Shown here piece after piece: positions 32,919 through 44,751 of a stretch of DNA of 64,000 nucleotides. The first letter of the stretch is position 1; each line of letters starts with the position of its first letter. Below the pieces are notes generated by a model. It saw nothing but the letters and a program-made list of their open reading frames with translations, searched no databases and was not told the origin of the DNA. Source of the DNA: Anaspis maculata (lineage: Eukaryota > Arthropoda > Insecta > Coleoptera > Scraptiidae); NCBI GenBank assembly GCA_949128115.1, contig OX421964.1:38060177-38124176 (forward strand). Direction: 5' to 3'. Position numbers and translations under genes: made by a program.

Positions 32919-33967
32919 AGATAGAAATTCGTCAATGTATGTTTTAGATGTCGCCCTCGATATAAAAATCGACCTGTTTTTGCTCGAAGACATTTTCACT
33001 AGAAATCGGGAGTTATTGCAGGTGGATAGTTTTCAAATAATCACCCGGTATGTATCTATGCCGACACCAATTTCATTTTTGTACCTTTAATCAAATAATT
33101 TAAAGCCTTCATAATTAGGTACTGCAAGGAAATGCAACTGGTTCCAAATAGGCTAGCTTAGGTATTGTCAGAACGTAAAAGACCAAAGTTTTTGTAATAT
33201 AACTATGTATAACAAAAAATCAAAAGACAACTTACCATTTCTAAGAAATAAGAAAAAATCCAAAAATCCAGTGCGTTCTTTATCGCAAGAAAGCCCACTT
33301 CATAGAATAATTCGACAGTTCGACACAATTCGATCACACAAAAACTATTTAAAAAAAATGGCGAGCTTCAAAGTTGCGAAACTTCGGGACACCGGAGAAA
33401 GCATGGTACGATACGAGCTTTCCGCGCACACTGATCGCGTCCCCTCCCTATCAGACATCGCAGCTTACTAAACAATAATATCGCGGGAACAATGTTGAGT
33501 GCTGGAAACGGGGCGCAGGCGCCTCCTCACTTTTTTCTTTCAACAAATAAGCCAGGTTACGAAACAATAACAAAATTGATTGCAACTTGGGCATTCATTG
33601 TAAGAGATTAGATTATCTCTGCCTTTGGAGGTGGAACAACCGGGATCTGGCAGAGAGGTGGGAGTGCGTACGAGTAAGGTAAACAGCCGGGTGATCGGTT
33701 GCGGTTCAGAACTATGGTTCAAAAGGCGAACGAACAGGTAGCTACTTGTGATTATCTATGCAACCCAATGACAACCTGACCTTCAATAACGCATATAATT
33801 TTCCTTAGAAATTGAGGTGGTGTGGTACATATAAGGTGAGATACCTAAAAGACAGTGCTTCTTGAAAATCATACCATACGCATACCTACATACAAATCAT
33901 ACACTTCATGCAACCAAAATCGACGTAGGTACACGTATGTTCAGTCAGGTTTCACATTCATTTATAT
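32919..33967. other. Unassigned sequence with one short ORF
   Basis: An 88-codon plus-strand ORF (33,205-33,471) includes an internal ATG followed by a balanced, hydrophilic 38-residue tail. It has no recognised motif, splice context or family, so it is not called as a gene. Confidence 0.3.
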
Positions 33968-34782
33968 TGGAACCAGTGACGGATTAAACCAATAGGCGAA
34001 GTTGGCTGCAGCCTAGGGCGCCTCGATAAAAGGGGCCGCCGACCGAGGCAAAATTGAAGAAAAAAAGCATGAATTCACGAAAAATGTTGTAGTTCCATGT
34101 TCCATATTGTTGCAATAATTTTAGGCCAGCTAGAAAAGTTGGAAAGGTACTTTCCGGCATCCACTCCCAAGTGAAGAAATGCTTAGAAAAAATGAATCAA
34201 AATACTGGCAACTGATAAATTATGAATAAAATAAATAATCGCATTATAGGGTGACTACCTACGCACCTTTGCTTATAAAAAAACTGATAACTGTACTCGA
34301 GAGTGAACCGTTGAAAAGGTGGAAGGTCTTCGCCCCACGGCGCCGGCGTTGGCGTAAGACACCGGGAAAAAGGTTGTATTTTCGTTTATAGCTCAAGCGA
34401 CGAAGCGAATGATCGAATGAATGTCACCCACCATCTTTGAAATTGTATAAAATGACTTTTTTCAAGGAGACAGACCTCTACCAATATACAGAAATGGAAA
34501 TCACCGACCCACAAGCTAAAAGGGTCTATTCAGTCACTGTCACTAGTGGTCATTAGTGTTCAACACTTTACATACCTACTTACAGTGTGCTACTCTTTGA
34601 TTGTATTAGTTTTTTCTGTTTTTAAACAGCCTATGCATTTTTTTATTCAATCTTAAAAAATTGAAGAAAAAATCAAGATGGATTTTTTCCATCAATTGTT
34701 GTAGTTCCAAAAGTAAAGGCGGGGCCGCCGAAATGCATTAGCCTAGGGCGCCACTGCTTTCTAATCCGTCTTTGATTGGAAC
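33968..34782. mobile_element. Possible TIR element (GACGGATTA ends)
   Basis: Ends CAGTGACGGATTA and TAATCCGTCTTTGATTGG are inverted. Internal GCCTAGGGCGCC and GGGGCCGCCG motifs occur at both ends, but in the same orientation. Boundaries are uncertain; non-coding. Confidence 0.4.
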
Positions 34783-34924
34783 ATAAGTACATAATAAGCA
34801 ACAAAATGATTAATTGTGATTCAATAATCGGCTACTAGATCCGCGACAACGGTAAATACGAGGGTCGTGAATCCTCCTCTGGGATGATTCTGATTTTTAG
34901 AGTAGGTAGGTACTCTATTACGTT

Positions 34925-35165
34925 TCAATTTTTTTGCAGTGGGCGGGTATCCGTGTACTCACTGGCAGTACCTACCTCCTAAGCACCGTCTTATTAGTCT
35001 ACTCTAAGCGCGGTGCCGGGTGATTTTCACACCACCCACCATTTTATGGACGTATCAACAGCGAGGTTATTAGCAGTATTAGCACCCTTCTTTTCGGTGT
35101 CCTTCTCGTTTCACACTTTTTACCTTGACTTGACTGCACGGTAGTACACGCCAAAGTACTAGATG
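34925..35165 (-). mobile_element. Headless SINE family 2 copy
   Basis: Inverted relative of 25,395-25,620, including the poly-A-bearing 3' end (TTTTTTTGCAGTGGGCGGG at about 34,928) and ACCACCCACCATTTTATGGA at about 35,030. The tRNA-like head is missing, as usual for 5'-truncated retroposons. Confidence 0.65.
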
Positions 35166-35212
35166 ATAGCACGGTCCGTGATCCGACGGTCCCTAGTATA
35201 GTCTCCCTAGAC

Positions 35213-35275
35213 TATATTCATATTCATATTCATATTCATATTCATATTCATATTCATGTTTATGAATATGAATGT
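35213..35275. repeat. TATTCA hexanucleotide microsatellite
   Basis: About seven near-perfect TATTCA/ATTCAT units, followed directly by a short inverted piece (TATGAATATGAATG). Confidence 0.9.
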
Positions 35276-35371
35276 CCTTTTGGCCAGGAAGTTGGAATAA
35301 GAGAGAAAAGTTGTAAAAATTTCGCAAGAAATTGAAAGTTTCATCAGGGAAATTTGAATTTTCCAAGGGGT

Positions 35372-35936
35372 TTCTGATGTGACTAAAAAGGTAGTCGACG
35401 GGAATCAGTTCTATTTAATTTTTTTCGTCAGGTAGAAATTCTTCCAAAAAGAAAATGTGTGGGCAATGCTATCAAATTTTGAAAATTTCCAAATTTTTTT
35501 GAAAATTTCCAAAAAATTTTGAAAATTTTTGATTTTGATTTTTGAAAAAACCAGATACCATCGACAATGCATCTTTCCTTAAGGAAGTCGTATGCAAAAT
35601 TTGAACTTTTTATTTAAAAAAAAAGGTACCAAAAATTATTTTTCGTTGACATGAAAAAGTGAATTAGTAGAAATCATTTTTGGTACCTTTTTTTTGAAAA
35701 TAAAAAGATCAAATTTGGCATGCGACTTCCCTGAAGAAAGATGCATTGTCGATGCTATCTGGTTTTTGAATTTTCAAAAATCAAAATCAAAACTTTCCAC
35801 AATTTTTTGGAAATTTTCAAAATTTGATAACAATGCCTGTACATTTTCTTTTTGGAAGAGTTTCTACTTGACAAAAAAAATGAAATAAAACCGATTCCCG
35901 TCAACAACTTTTTTAGTCGCATCAGAAACCCCTTAA
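35372..35936. mobile_element. 565-bp almost loopless palindrome
   Basis: Arms of about 275 bp (ends AAGGGGTTTCTGATG and CATCAGAAACCCCTT) pair along their whole length. The loop lies around 35,645-35,665. It sits at the left edge of the large nested palindrome and inside repeat R1. Strongly A/T rich and non-coding. Confidence 0.8.
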
Positions 35937-37165
35937 ATTCAAGTCCGGTCTCGATAACCTTGTAGCCCAGTCATCCTAGCTCATTTCAGGGCTTGAGGTC
36001 GGAATCTCTCCCATAAAGCTGGATTTTTGCATACATGTTCAGAGAACAGCCCTCTTTCTATTAGTGATGAAAAAAATTTCTGAGACCCGGAGCGTTTTCC
36101 GCCATTTTGAAAAATCTGTCAATTTTTTCAGTTTTTCTTGAATAACTCTGTAAATATTCAACTTATTGGCATAAAAGCTTTTGCAGTTATTAGAGCTTGG
36201 GATTCTGCAACCAATGTCGTCAAAAATATTTTTCTAGATTCCATGGTTTCTGAGAAATGTCAAATGAGTTAAGCGACTTCATTCACTTTCATCATTTCAT
36301 TTGACCAATTGAAAAAAAATTGTCGGGCTTTCAACAGATCTGCCCTCTTTTGCATTCGAGTATACATAAAAAAGGCTCCCAAAAAATATCCATATGTCGG
36401 TCGGTCTGCAGGTCTAACGGTCAGTCTGGTGGTCGGTCTGTTGAATTTTGTGCCCAGATTTATTCCCAAGCCGTTGAACCAATCCCGACCAAATTTGGTA
36501 GATTCGTAAGTGACAAGGTTTCAACGACAAAATCCAAATGTCATCTTGATCTGTCACTTGGAAGTGTCACTACAAAAGAATGACAGATGGTCTATCTCAC
36601 CGAATGCAACTTGTGACACATCATTTTAAAGCCCTCGAAAAAATGCATACAAAATAGTCAGTGAGAACTTTCAATGTTGCATCTGTCAAAAAATCACAAG
36701 CTGTCAAACTTTAAATTTCAACTTTTCATAACTCTTGAAGTACAGAACGGAATTAAACCAAATTTTGCTCCCAACAAGAGTGTCTCGCAATAATTTGATG
36801 GATCATGAAATATACCGGCAGCAGACAGGGATGCAACCTGAAAAAAAATTGCCTAGTAATCCGAGCTTGTAGTGTACCTACTACAGTCAAAAAATCATCC
36901 CTTGCTTGAAGAAAATAGTTCTCAAACGTTTTTTTTTTGCTATATTGTTAGCTCTTCCACACCTTTTCAACATGGTAAAAGCAGACATTTCTGTGACGTA
37001 TAATATTCAGTATACAGGGTGAACATTGGAAAATGAATATTTAAAAATATTTTTTCCGTTCAAATAATCCTCGAGAAAAACAGTCTTTCATCATTAAGAA
37101 ACTTTATAGTCTCCTGCTGAACATGTGAAAGATGTATCACTTCATAGCCGCTGGTATTCTACGTA

Positions 37166-38929
37166 CAGGGTGCAATCGATTTTCTCCAATATTTCTATCT
37201 TTATCGAATAAATCAAGACAAAAACCATTTCCAGCCCTGTTACAAGCCTATAATTTCTTATTCAAGATACAAAAATGTCAGATTCCTCAAACTGCGAAAA
37301 CAGAACATACAGGGTGAAACCAAAAATTGATTCCACCCTGGTACGTAGAATACCAGCGGCTATAGAGGGGTACATTTCTCACATGTTCAATGGGGGATCA
37401 TAAGGTTGCTGAATAATGGGAGACTGTCTTTTACGAGAATTATTTGACCTTGAATAGAGAAATTCGAAGATTTATTTCATTATTTTCACCCTGTACACCT
37501 ACTAAGTAGTACGCGTCACAGGGATGTATGCTTCTGACATGTTAAACAGGTAGGTATGAGCTAACCATAATAGCAAAAAACCGTTTGAACTAGTCATCTG
37601 AGCCTAGCTGCTGTGAAACAGAAATTTTCTTAATCACACTTGGATCGAGCTCAACATCTGTACATATCGTCCGTCATCTCACGTAGTGTCGTAACTGATT
37701 TTTGATATTTTTTGCATGTCCTTTTTAAAAAATTCTCCATGCTCAACTGATAATATTATCTGGCCAACCTAGACTGAAAATTGATGATCTTCATTCTTCT
37801 CATCATTTTCGATACACATTTGTAAGATAATATCGCCAGTTTTGCATGAAGAATATTCAGAAGAGGACATGAGAAAAAATACCAAAACTCAGTTACAACA
37901 CTACGTGAGATGACGGAAGATATGTGTGAATAAGACCCCCTCTCACTATAAACATCTAGTGCTCGAAGGACACAACACCATCTTCGAGACAAAAGCCATC
38001 TTTTCACAGTTGTTTGTAGTTACATTTTCATCGAAAATGCTGCCTACGTACCTACAGTTTTCAGGAGATTTGCGACAAAAGACTTCATGAGGCAGGGGCC
38101 TCGGTCATTGGGATATGTTGAATACCATGGGGTGTATAGCTTTCCATCTCTAATCCAGAAACTTGTTCTTCACATCACGTCCATCATGCCATGTTTGTTC
38201 CTGATGGTACACTTGAAAAGAATGCTGTGTGTTTAAGGATTAGAGAGTATTCAAGTCCACTTTTTCGCATGTATTGACTTTGATAGGTTCTTACATCTAC
38301 GTCGAGATCTACGTACACAGGTAGGAACCTTGCTTGAACAAGTGAGATTCCATCGGATAGATGTTGAAAAATCAATAATAAATATGAAACCACCATCAAT
38401 AGTTAAAGTCGCTTGCTATCAAGGCGGTTGTTCTGAATGATTTATTTTTGTTTCTGCATGTCACCTTGGATATGAACTTTTAATGGTTATTATTTGCAGT
38501 CAAAAAACTGCAAAAAAGGCCTTTCTTTATCTGGAAGCCGTTTCTACGCCAGAAATGAGCCAGATTATAAAGTCGATCCTCAGCCGTAATTCTTATACGT
38601 TCCCTTATTTACTGATTAAGCTTCTAGTCTTATATTTTTTTGTATAAGTAGATAACTTATACTTACTTATAGTATATAGTCTATACTTTATAGTCTCCTA
38701 TTGGATAGTCAAAAATGTACGCCTCTACAGCCGCTGGTATTCTACGTACAGGGTGAATGTGAAATCAATTTTTTGTTTCACCCTGTATGTTGTGTTTCTG
38801 CAGTTTGAGGAATATGACATTTTTGTATCTTGAATTAGAGACTAATGGCTTGTAACAGAGCTGGAAATGGTTTTTGTCTTGATTTATTCGATAAAGATAG
38901 AAATATTGGAAAAAATCGATTGCACCCTG
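37166..38929. mobile_element. CAGGGTG element, nesting level 2
   Basis: Ends CAGGGTGCAATCGATTTT and AAAATCGATTGCACCCTG. Flanks GGTATTCTACGTA and TACGTAGAATACC join into a perfect palindrome around the TA. Confidence 0.75.
37310..38785. mobile_element. CAGGGTG element, nesting level 3
   Basis: Ends CAGGGTGAAACCAAAAATTG and CAATTTTTTGTTTCACCCTG, TA at 37,308-37,309 and 38,786-38,787. The flanks (ACAGAACATA and TATGTTGTGT) are again near complements. Confidence 0.65.
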
Positions 38930-40359
38930 TACGTAGAATACCAGCGACTATGAAGTGGTACATTTTTCACATGTTCAGCAGGAAACTATAAAGTTGATAA
39001 ATAATGAAAGCCTGTTTTTCTCGAGGATTATTTCAACGGAATAAACATTTATAAATATTCATTTTTCAATCTTCACCCTGTATACTGAATACTACACGTC
39101 ATAGAAATGTCTGCTTTTACCATGTTGAAGAGGTGTGGAAGAGCTAACCATATAGCAAGAAAACTGTTTGGGAACTACTTTCTTCAAGCAAGAGATGATT
39201 TTTTGACTATTTCAAGTAGGTACACTACAAGCTCGGATGACTAGGCGAAATTTTTTTCTCAGGTTGCATCCCTGTCTGCTGCCGGTACATTTCATGATCC
39301 ATCAAATTATTGTGAGGCACTATTGTTGGGAACAAAATTTGGTTCAATTCCGTTCCGTACTTCAAGAGTTATGAAAAATTGAAATTTAAAGTTTGACAGC
39401 TTGTGATTTTTTGACAGACGCAACATTAGAGGTTCTCATTGGCTATTTTGTATGCATTTTTTTGAGGGCTTTGAAATGATGTATCACAAGTTGCATTCGG
39501 TGAGATAGACCTTCTGTCATTTTTTTGTAGTGACATTTCCAAGTGACAGATCAGGATGACAATTGGATTTTGTCGTTCAAAACTTGTCACTTATGAATCT
39601 ACCAAATTTGGTCGGGATTGGTTCAACGGCTCGGGAATAAATCTGGGCACAAAATTCAACAGACCGACCACCAGACTGACCGTTAGACCTGCAGACCGAC
39701 CGATATATGAATATTTTTTGGAAGCCTCTTTTGTGCTTATTCGAATGCAAAAGAGTGCAGATCTGTTGAAAGCTCGATAATTTTTTTTCAATTGGTCAAA
39801 TGGAATGATGAAAGTGAATGAAGTCACTTAACTCATTTGACATTTCTCAGAAACCATGGATCCTAAAAAAAATATTTTTGGCAGCATTGGATGGAGAATT
39901 TCAAGCTCTAATCACTGCAAAAACTTTCATGCCAATGAGTTGAATATTCACAGAGTTATTTGAGAAAAACTGAAAAAATTGACAGTTTTTTCAAAATGGC
40001 GGAAAACGCTCCGGGTCTCAGAAATTTTTTTATCACTAATAGAAAGAGAGCTGTTTTCTGGACATGTATGCAAAAATCCAGCTTTATGGGAGAGATTCCG
40101 ACCTCGAATGCTAGGATGACTGGGCTATTGGGCGGTTTCACATTTTCAACAGGTAAATTCCCGGGAAATGTGAAAAAAATTGTTCAAGAACCAGTTATCT
40201 TTTGTTACAAAAAGGTGAAAATCGGTTCACGGGAAAAAAAGGTTGGAAAATTTGCATTTTTTTTCCAGAGAGGCCAACTCGGCAACTGTTGGTCCGATTT
40301 CGACAATTTTTCCTCCAAAAATTAACTCAAAAATTTCCAACTTATCCAACTTTCATTTC

Positions 40360-41400
40360 GACACACATCAAAAGAATCTAGGGGACAAGCAAATTCAGAC
40401 GATTTCTAAAATCATCATAACTTTTGATTCCCGTCAGCGATTTCATGTCGGTTTTCAGTGTTTGATAGCTCAGTCTTTCTTTTTCATGCCTTGATCACGT
40501 CAAATACGGCCAATGTTTTATAAGGTTGCTACAGGGTGATCAATGGAACAGTGTAAAATTGTCTAAAGTTCAGTACGAGCGTGATTTTCCAAAAAAGCAA
40601 ATGCATGCATTTTAATAGCACAGTTATGGAGATCAGTGTTTCGGCTTCAGTAAAGTTTTCAAATTTTAGAAATCGAAGGTGAATTGCCAAAGATATTGAT
40701 CATTTTATGCCGCCGTGTTGAACTTCCAAGAAAGAAAAAAGTGATCCGTTTTTATTGAAACTTGGAACACATTCATGTCTGGTTCAAGTGATTGGAATTT
40801 CAAGGTCAAATGTCACTTTCGATCACTTTCGAGCCGCTATATTGAACTTTTTACATAAATGATTCGATTTGAATGAAACTTTGAAACAGACTAGAATCGA
40901 ATCATTTACATGAAACTTCGATGTGGCGGCTTGAAAGTGACCAAAAAAGACATTTGACCTTGAAATTCCAATTACTCATACCAGACATGAGTGTGATCCG
41001 AGTTTTAATGAAATCGGATCACTTTCTTGGAAGTTCAACATGTCGGCACAAAATGATCAATATCTTTGGCAATTTACCTTCGATTTCCAAAATTCAAGAA
41101 CTTTACTGAAGCTGAAACACCAGTGTTTATAACTGTGCTATTGGAATGCATACAATTTTTTTTTGGGGAAATCGCGCTCGTACTGAACTTTTGGCATATT
41201 TACACTGTTCCATTGACCACCCTGTAGAAACTTTATGAAACATTGTTTGTAGTTGACGTGATTAAGGCATGAAAACGAAGGATTGGGCTATCGAACACTG
41301 AAAACCGATATGAAATCGCTAACGGCAGTCAAAAGTTATGATGATTTTAAAAATTGTCTGAATTTGCTTGTCCCCTAGATTCTTTTGATGTGTGTAGTAT
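40360..41400. mobile_element. Palindromic element split on its axis
   Basis: Arms 40,360-40,531 and 41,225-41,400 pair over about 170 bp (ends CACATCAAAAGAATCTAGGG and CCCTAGATTCTTTTGATGTG). The only interruption is the 693-bp element on the axis. It lies inside the R1 copy. Confidence 0.75.
40532..41224. mobile_element. 693-bp CAGGGTG palindrome, TA duplication
   Basis: Ends CAGGGTGATCAATGGAACAG and CTGTTCCATTGACCACCCTG (apart from single differences near the tips), TA at 40,530-40,531 and 41,225-41,226. Arms of about 330 bp pair almost throughout, leaving a short loop near 40,870-40,890. Non-coding. Confidence 0.85.
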
Positions 41401-42140
41401 GTCTTCACCGAAGATGAATATTTCACGGGCTCACCCACGGTTTTTTCAAATTCACGGAATGTGCAAATTTCATTTTGAAAAAATTATCGTCGGAGAACCG
41501 AAACCGTGTCGAATTGGAAACTAGGTCCACACGACGTCAATCCAATTTACATTTGGTACCTATCAGTTGACATTTTTTTGAAAAAAGTCGATCCCCGAGC
41601 AGGAATGGATTTTTGAGTGGAGTCCTGCATCAAAAGCGAGTCGTCCTCCGTCCTCGTCAAAACCCGAGTGAGAGGCCCGCCCTCTCGAGTGGCAACGGCT
41701 AGGAGAAATTTTGAAAATTCATAACGCCCGACTGGAAAATGGTGGTAAACTGCAACTGCACACTTACTGCACACTACCGCAAAGCAAATGGGATATTCAC
41801 TTTTTATTTTCAGTAGAATGACTTTTTGGAGCAAAAATAAAGTAAGTGACAAACTGGAGCACTGGGAGGATACGGCTGATGGCCGCTGATAGTTTCACTC
41901 CAAAACTTCGCAGGTGGCATCAGCCGTAGCAACCGCAGCCCCCCAGCTTATTGTCACTTTATTTTTGCTCCAACTTGTCATTCTACTGAATTTAAAACGT
42001 GAACGACATATAATTTGATTATTTTGTTGTGTTGCCTATTCTGCTGAATTTGGTTCAAGTTTATTGGATAGATTTTGGAGCAATACCTAAATGGCAAAAT
42101 TTCGAATTTGAACATTTCATAATATTTGACAGGTGACAGA
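41401..42140 (+). repeat. Continuation of repeat R1 with a small TIR insert
   Basis: Follows the order of 12,030-12,530. Between about 41,808 and 41,995 lies an inserted TIR element (TCAGTAGAATGAC and GTCATTCTACTGA ends, with GCAAAAATAAAGT inside each arm). Confidence 0.6.
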
Positions 42141-42225
42141 GATATAGGTACTGGTTTAGGCGAGGTACCTTAGGCGAGGTTCTAATCATTTGCATTGCAT
42201 TGCCTCAAACGACATGTGAAATGAA

Positions 42226-42726
42226 GGTGGGTTCAGTCAGCTTATTTAGTCGCTGTTTTAGTTTTAGTCGTTGTCGTAACAGAGAAGAGCGTTCATACAG
42301 CAAGATTTAGTCGTAAGAATTGACCAATAGGAGCTCGAAGGATACTGCGCGAACCTTCATCTTAATACGGTCCGTGTTCATAATGGGTAGTATTAATATA
42401 AAAACTCGTAAAAAAATAAGCATAAATAAGTATTTGCTTACATTTATGAGGAGTACAACTCCTCTGGAATGGAAGCAAATGCTTATATGCAATTTTTCTT
42501 ATTAATACATACAACCCATTACCATCACCATTCATGCTCATACCTTATACCGGTAATTATGCAACCTGCAAGTCGGTATCTTACGACAAAGTTCGGAATT
42601 CTTACGACTAAAATTAAAACTAAAACTCTGTATGAACGCCGCGCATATGACGCGTGCTTTCTACTTTCAAATTTACGACAACGACTACGACTAAAACTAA
42701 AACCAAGCTGACTGAATCCACCTTGA
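42226..42726. mobile_element. 500-bp TIR element (GGTGGRTTCAGTCAGC ends)
   Basis: Inverted ends of about 50 bp: AGGTGGGTTCAGTCAGCTT on the left and AAGCTGACTGAATCCACCT on the right, each followed inward by TTTTAGTTTTAGTCG-type sequence. A TGA triplet abuts both ends, a possible 3-bp duplication. Non-coding. Confidence 0.7.
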
Positions 42727-42789
42727 GCCTTCGCGCCCATCAGAAGTGTATGGCAGGTACCTACCAAACCACACCACACGACACAAGAG

Positions 42790-43240
42790 TTCTGAAAACT
42801 AAAACAAAAACGAGGGGTGGGCTTAAATGGGCTCCAAGAGACACAAGAAGACACCAGGGGACTAATAGGGCTTCAATCAATCCAAGAAGAAACAAAGGCG
42901 CTCGCCTCGGCGCTCGCTTTGGCCTCAAACGGCAAAAGCTATAATCCAAGGGAACACAAGATCAAGATACATATCTGAAAGCTAAAAAACTACATGAGTA
43001 TCTAGGGGCCCATTAGGGCTTCAAACGATAAGGAGACACCATGGGGCCCTGGTAGCCTGATACCGAATCACACAAGAGAGCTGCACACAATAGAGTTCGT
43101 ACGAATACGTCAAACGGTCGAGCATACTGATGGAGTTCCGAAAGCTACAGAAAAACACAATAAGGAGTTTACCGGAGCCCCAAATGACACTTGAAGACAC
43201 AAAGGATCCGGGCCCGCTGTTGCCTTAAACAGCACAAGAA
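42790..43240 (+). repeat. Dispersed repeat of short ACACAAGA-type units
   Basis: Inverted relative of 7,540-7,920. Units such as ACACAAGAAGACAC recur several times with divergence. Confidence 0.5.
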
Positions 43241-44240
43241 GACACAAAAGGGGGCACACTCATATCTGCAACAATCGTGCGGCCGACAGTTTGACATAGG
43301 TAGCTTAAAAATTTGTCTGGTCGATATAATAATAAAACTCACAGGTTTGATATCCAAGGATATGAAATGAGCTAAAGGCCGGGTGAACGGTCAGGCCCGG
43401 GTGGTATCGGCCGGGAGAGAATTAAAAATTCATATCGTCCGTCCGGGAAGTGGTGGAAAACTAGCAAAATGGCAAAGTTTTGAATTTTGACATTTTTTAA
43501 ATATTTTACAGATGATAGTAGAGAAATACTTTCAACTGTCATAAATACAGTTTTTCAGTGGCTCTCAAATGACATATTGCAAGCGAAGTTCCGTGAGATA
43601 TAACTTCTGTCATTTTTTATAATAGTGATACATTCCCGTTTGACAGATGACACCCAAAAACTGATGGGCTCATTCCACAGCAAAACCATGTCTGCATACC
43701 CAATTTCAAGTGGATCTGATCATTCTGATCAACGGTAGATTACAGACACACACAGAAAGACAGAGACAGACAGACAGATACATCATTCTGGAAATGGTAT
43801 TTTAATCATATTGGGGGACTTTTAAATTCTTTTAGGGGATCACCATACTTCTCCTTTTTCGAATAATTATAGATGAGAGGTAAAAATAGAAAAAGCTTAT
43901 GAAACATAAAATCCGGGTTCATGGCTACACCGCGATTTTCCGATGCGCGAAAAAAGAATGACGCTTACTGAGGGGCCTTTGTTGGGGCCCCTTGAAGTGT
44001 ATGTTTCTTTTATTGTCTGTAGCGCCTTCAATCCGACTAAGGTGATTGCTACAATGTATTGTAAGAAAAAAGAAAAAACCGCGAGATGATAAGCGCCCCT
44101 TTTATTCTATGGCGAGTACGCCGATTGTTCGGCTGCACTGACTGCCATTGTCAGAGCACGTCTTTTCTATATGGACGGTAGACACCCGTGGATTCACACA
44201 ATAGCTATTCACTATTTAATCGCGCCGGCCTATATTGTGA
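43241..44240. repeat. R1-like sequence then unassigned DNA
   Basis: 43,380-43,800 resembles the R1 family, ending in a GACA/CAGA microsatellite (about 43,745-43,782). 43,850-44,240 shows no gene or known repeat. Confidence 0.4.
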
Positions 44241-44350
44241 TGTTGCCGATATAAAACATTCTAACATCGATATCGGATCGCCCGCTCCCAACCCAGACAA
44301 TATACTTCGATGTATAATAAACTTTTAATCCATCCATCCAGAGGGCCGTT

Positions 44351-44560
44351 TTGACAATGGAGGCGCGATTTTATTACATGCTATACGCTTTATTTATTCT
44401 CGCGTTGGCTCTACCGGAAAACAATCACAAGCGGAAGCAAAAAGTCTTTAATTACTTTCGGGTTCGTAGTGGTTTTTGTGTTCACCCTGTCTTACTTCGA
44501 TATTGGACTTTTTCATGGATATCATGTTGTCTTCAAAACTGCAGCTTCAAATTTTTCTAG
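44351..44560 (+). CDS. Short ORF with possible signal peptide
   Basis: A 69-codon ORF. Residues 3-21 (MEARFYYMLYALFILALAL) form a hydrophobic leader followed by a basic stretch. A TATA-like GATATAAAAC lies about 100 bases upstream (44,247-44,256). After about residue 37 the sequence loses character; a GT near 44,461 could be a donor. No family recognised, and it may belong to an unrecognised repeat. Weak call. Confidence 0.22.
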   Translation: MTMEARFYYMLYALFILALALPENNHKRKQKVFNYFRVRSGFCVHPVLLRYWTFSWISCCLQNCSFKFF

Positions 44561-44751
44561 AACCAGGCGTTCTCGCGGCGTTATAGTTGTGCAGTCTCGT
44601 ATTACCGCGCCCCGCAAGGCGTTGATAAGCTTTGATCTGATTTGGCCAGCGAAGTATCGAAGTAATGAAACACCCGTAGCCAGTGTAACCGTTTGGCCTA
44701 CATGTGATTTACAGTCATATGGTATTCAATTGAAATTTTGAACCTAAATAC

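Larger units (their letters stand above)
37015..39080. mobile_element. CAGGGTG element, nesting level 1
   Basis: Ends CAGGGTGAACATTGGAAAAT and AATCTTCACCCTG, with TA at 37,013-37,014 and 39,081-39,082. The flanks TATTCAGTA and TACTGAATA join into a perfect palindrome when the element is removed. Confidence 0.7.
35945..40135. mobile_element. 4.2-kb palindrome with three nested axis insertions
   Basis: Outer arms 35,945-37,014 and 39,081-40,135 are inverted complements over about 1.06 kb (for example ATGCAAAAATCCAGCTTTATGG near 40,068 and its complement near 36,015). Between them lie successive CAGGGTG elements at 37,015-39,080, 37,166-38,929 and 37,310-38,785, each flanked by TA on the axis of the previous one. 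The unpaired core (about 37,600-38,690) has no recognised gene. A second right-hand half (about 37,330-37,590) suggests a local duplication. Confidence 0.75.

Noticed and set aside
33205..33471. 88-codon ORF with a hydrophilic tail as a small protein gene
   Set aside because: No family, signal peptide, splice signal or conservation evidence; kept only as a note in the gap entry.
35213..35275. CRISPR-like or regulatory array
   Set aside because: Simple TATTCA microsatellite without spacers, in a eukaryotic genome.
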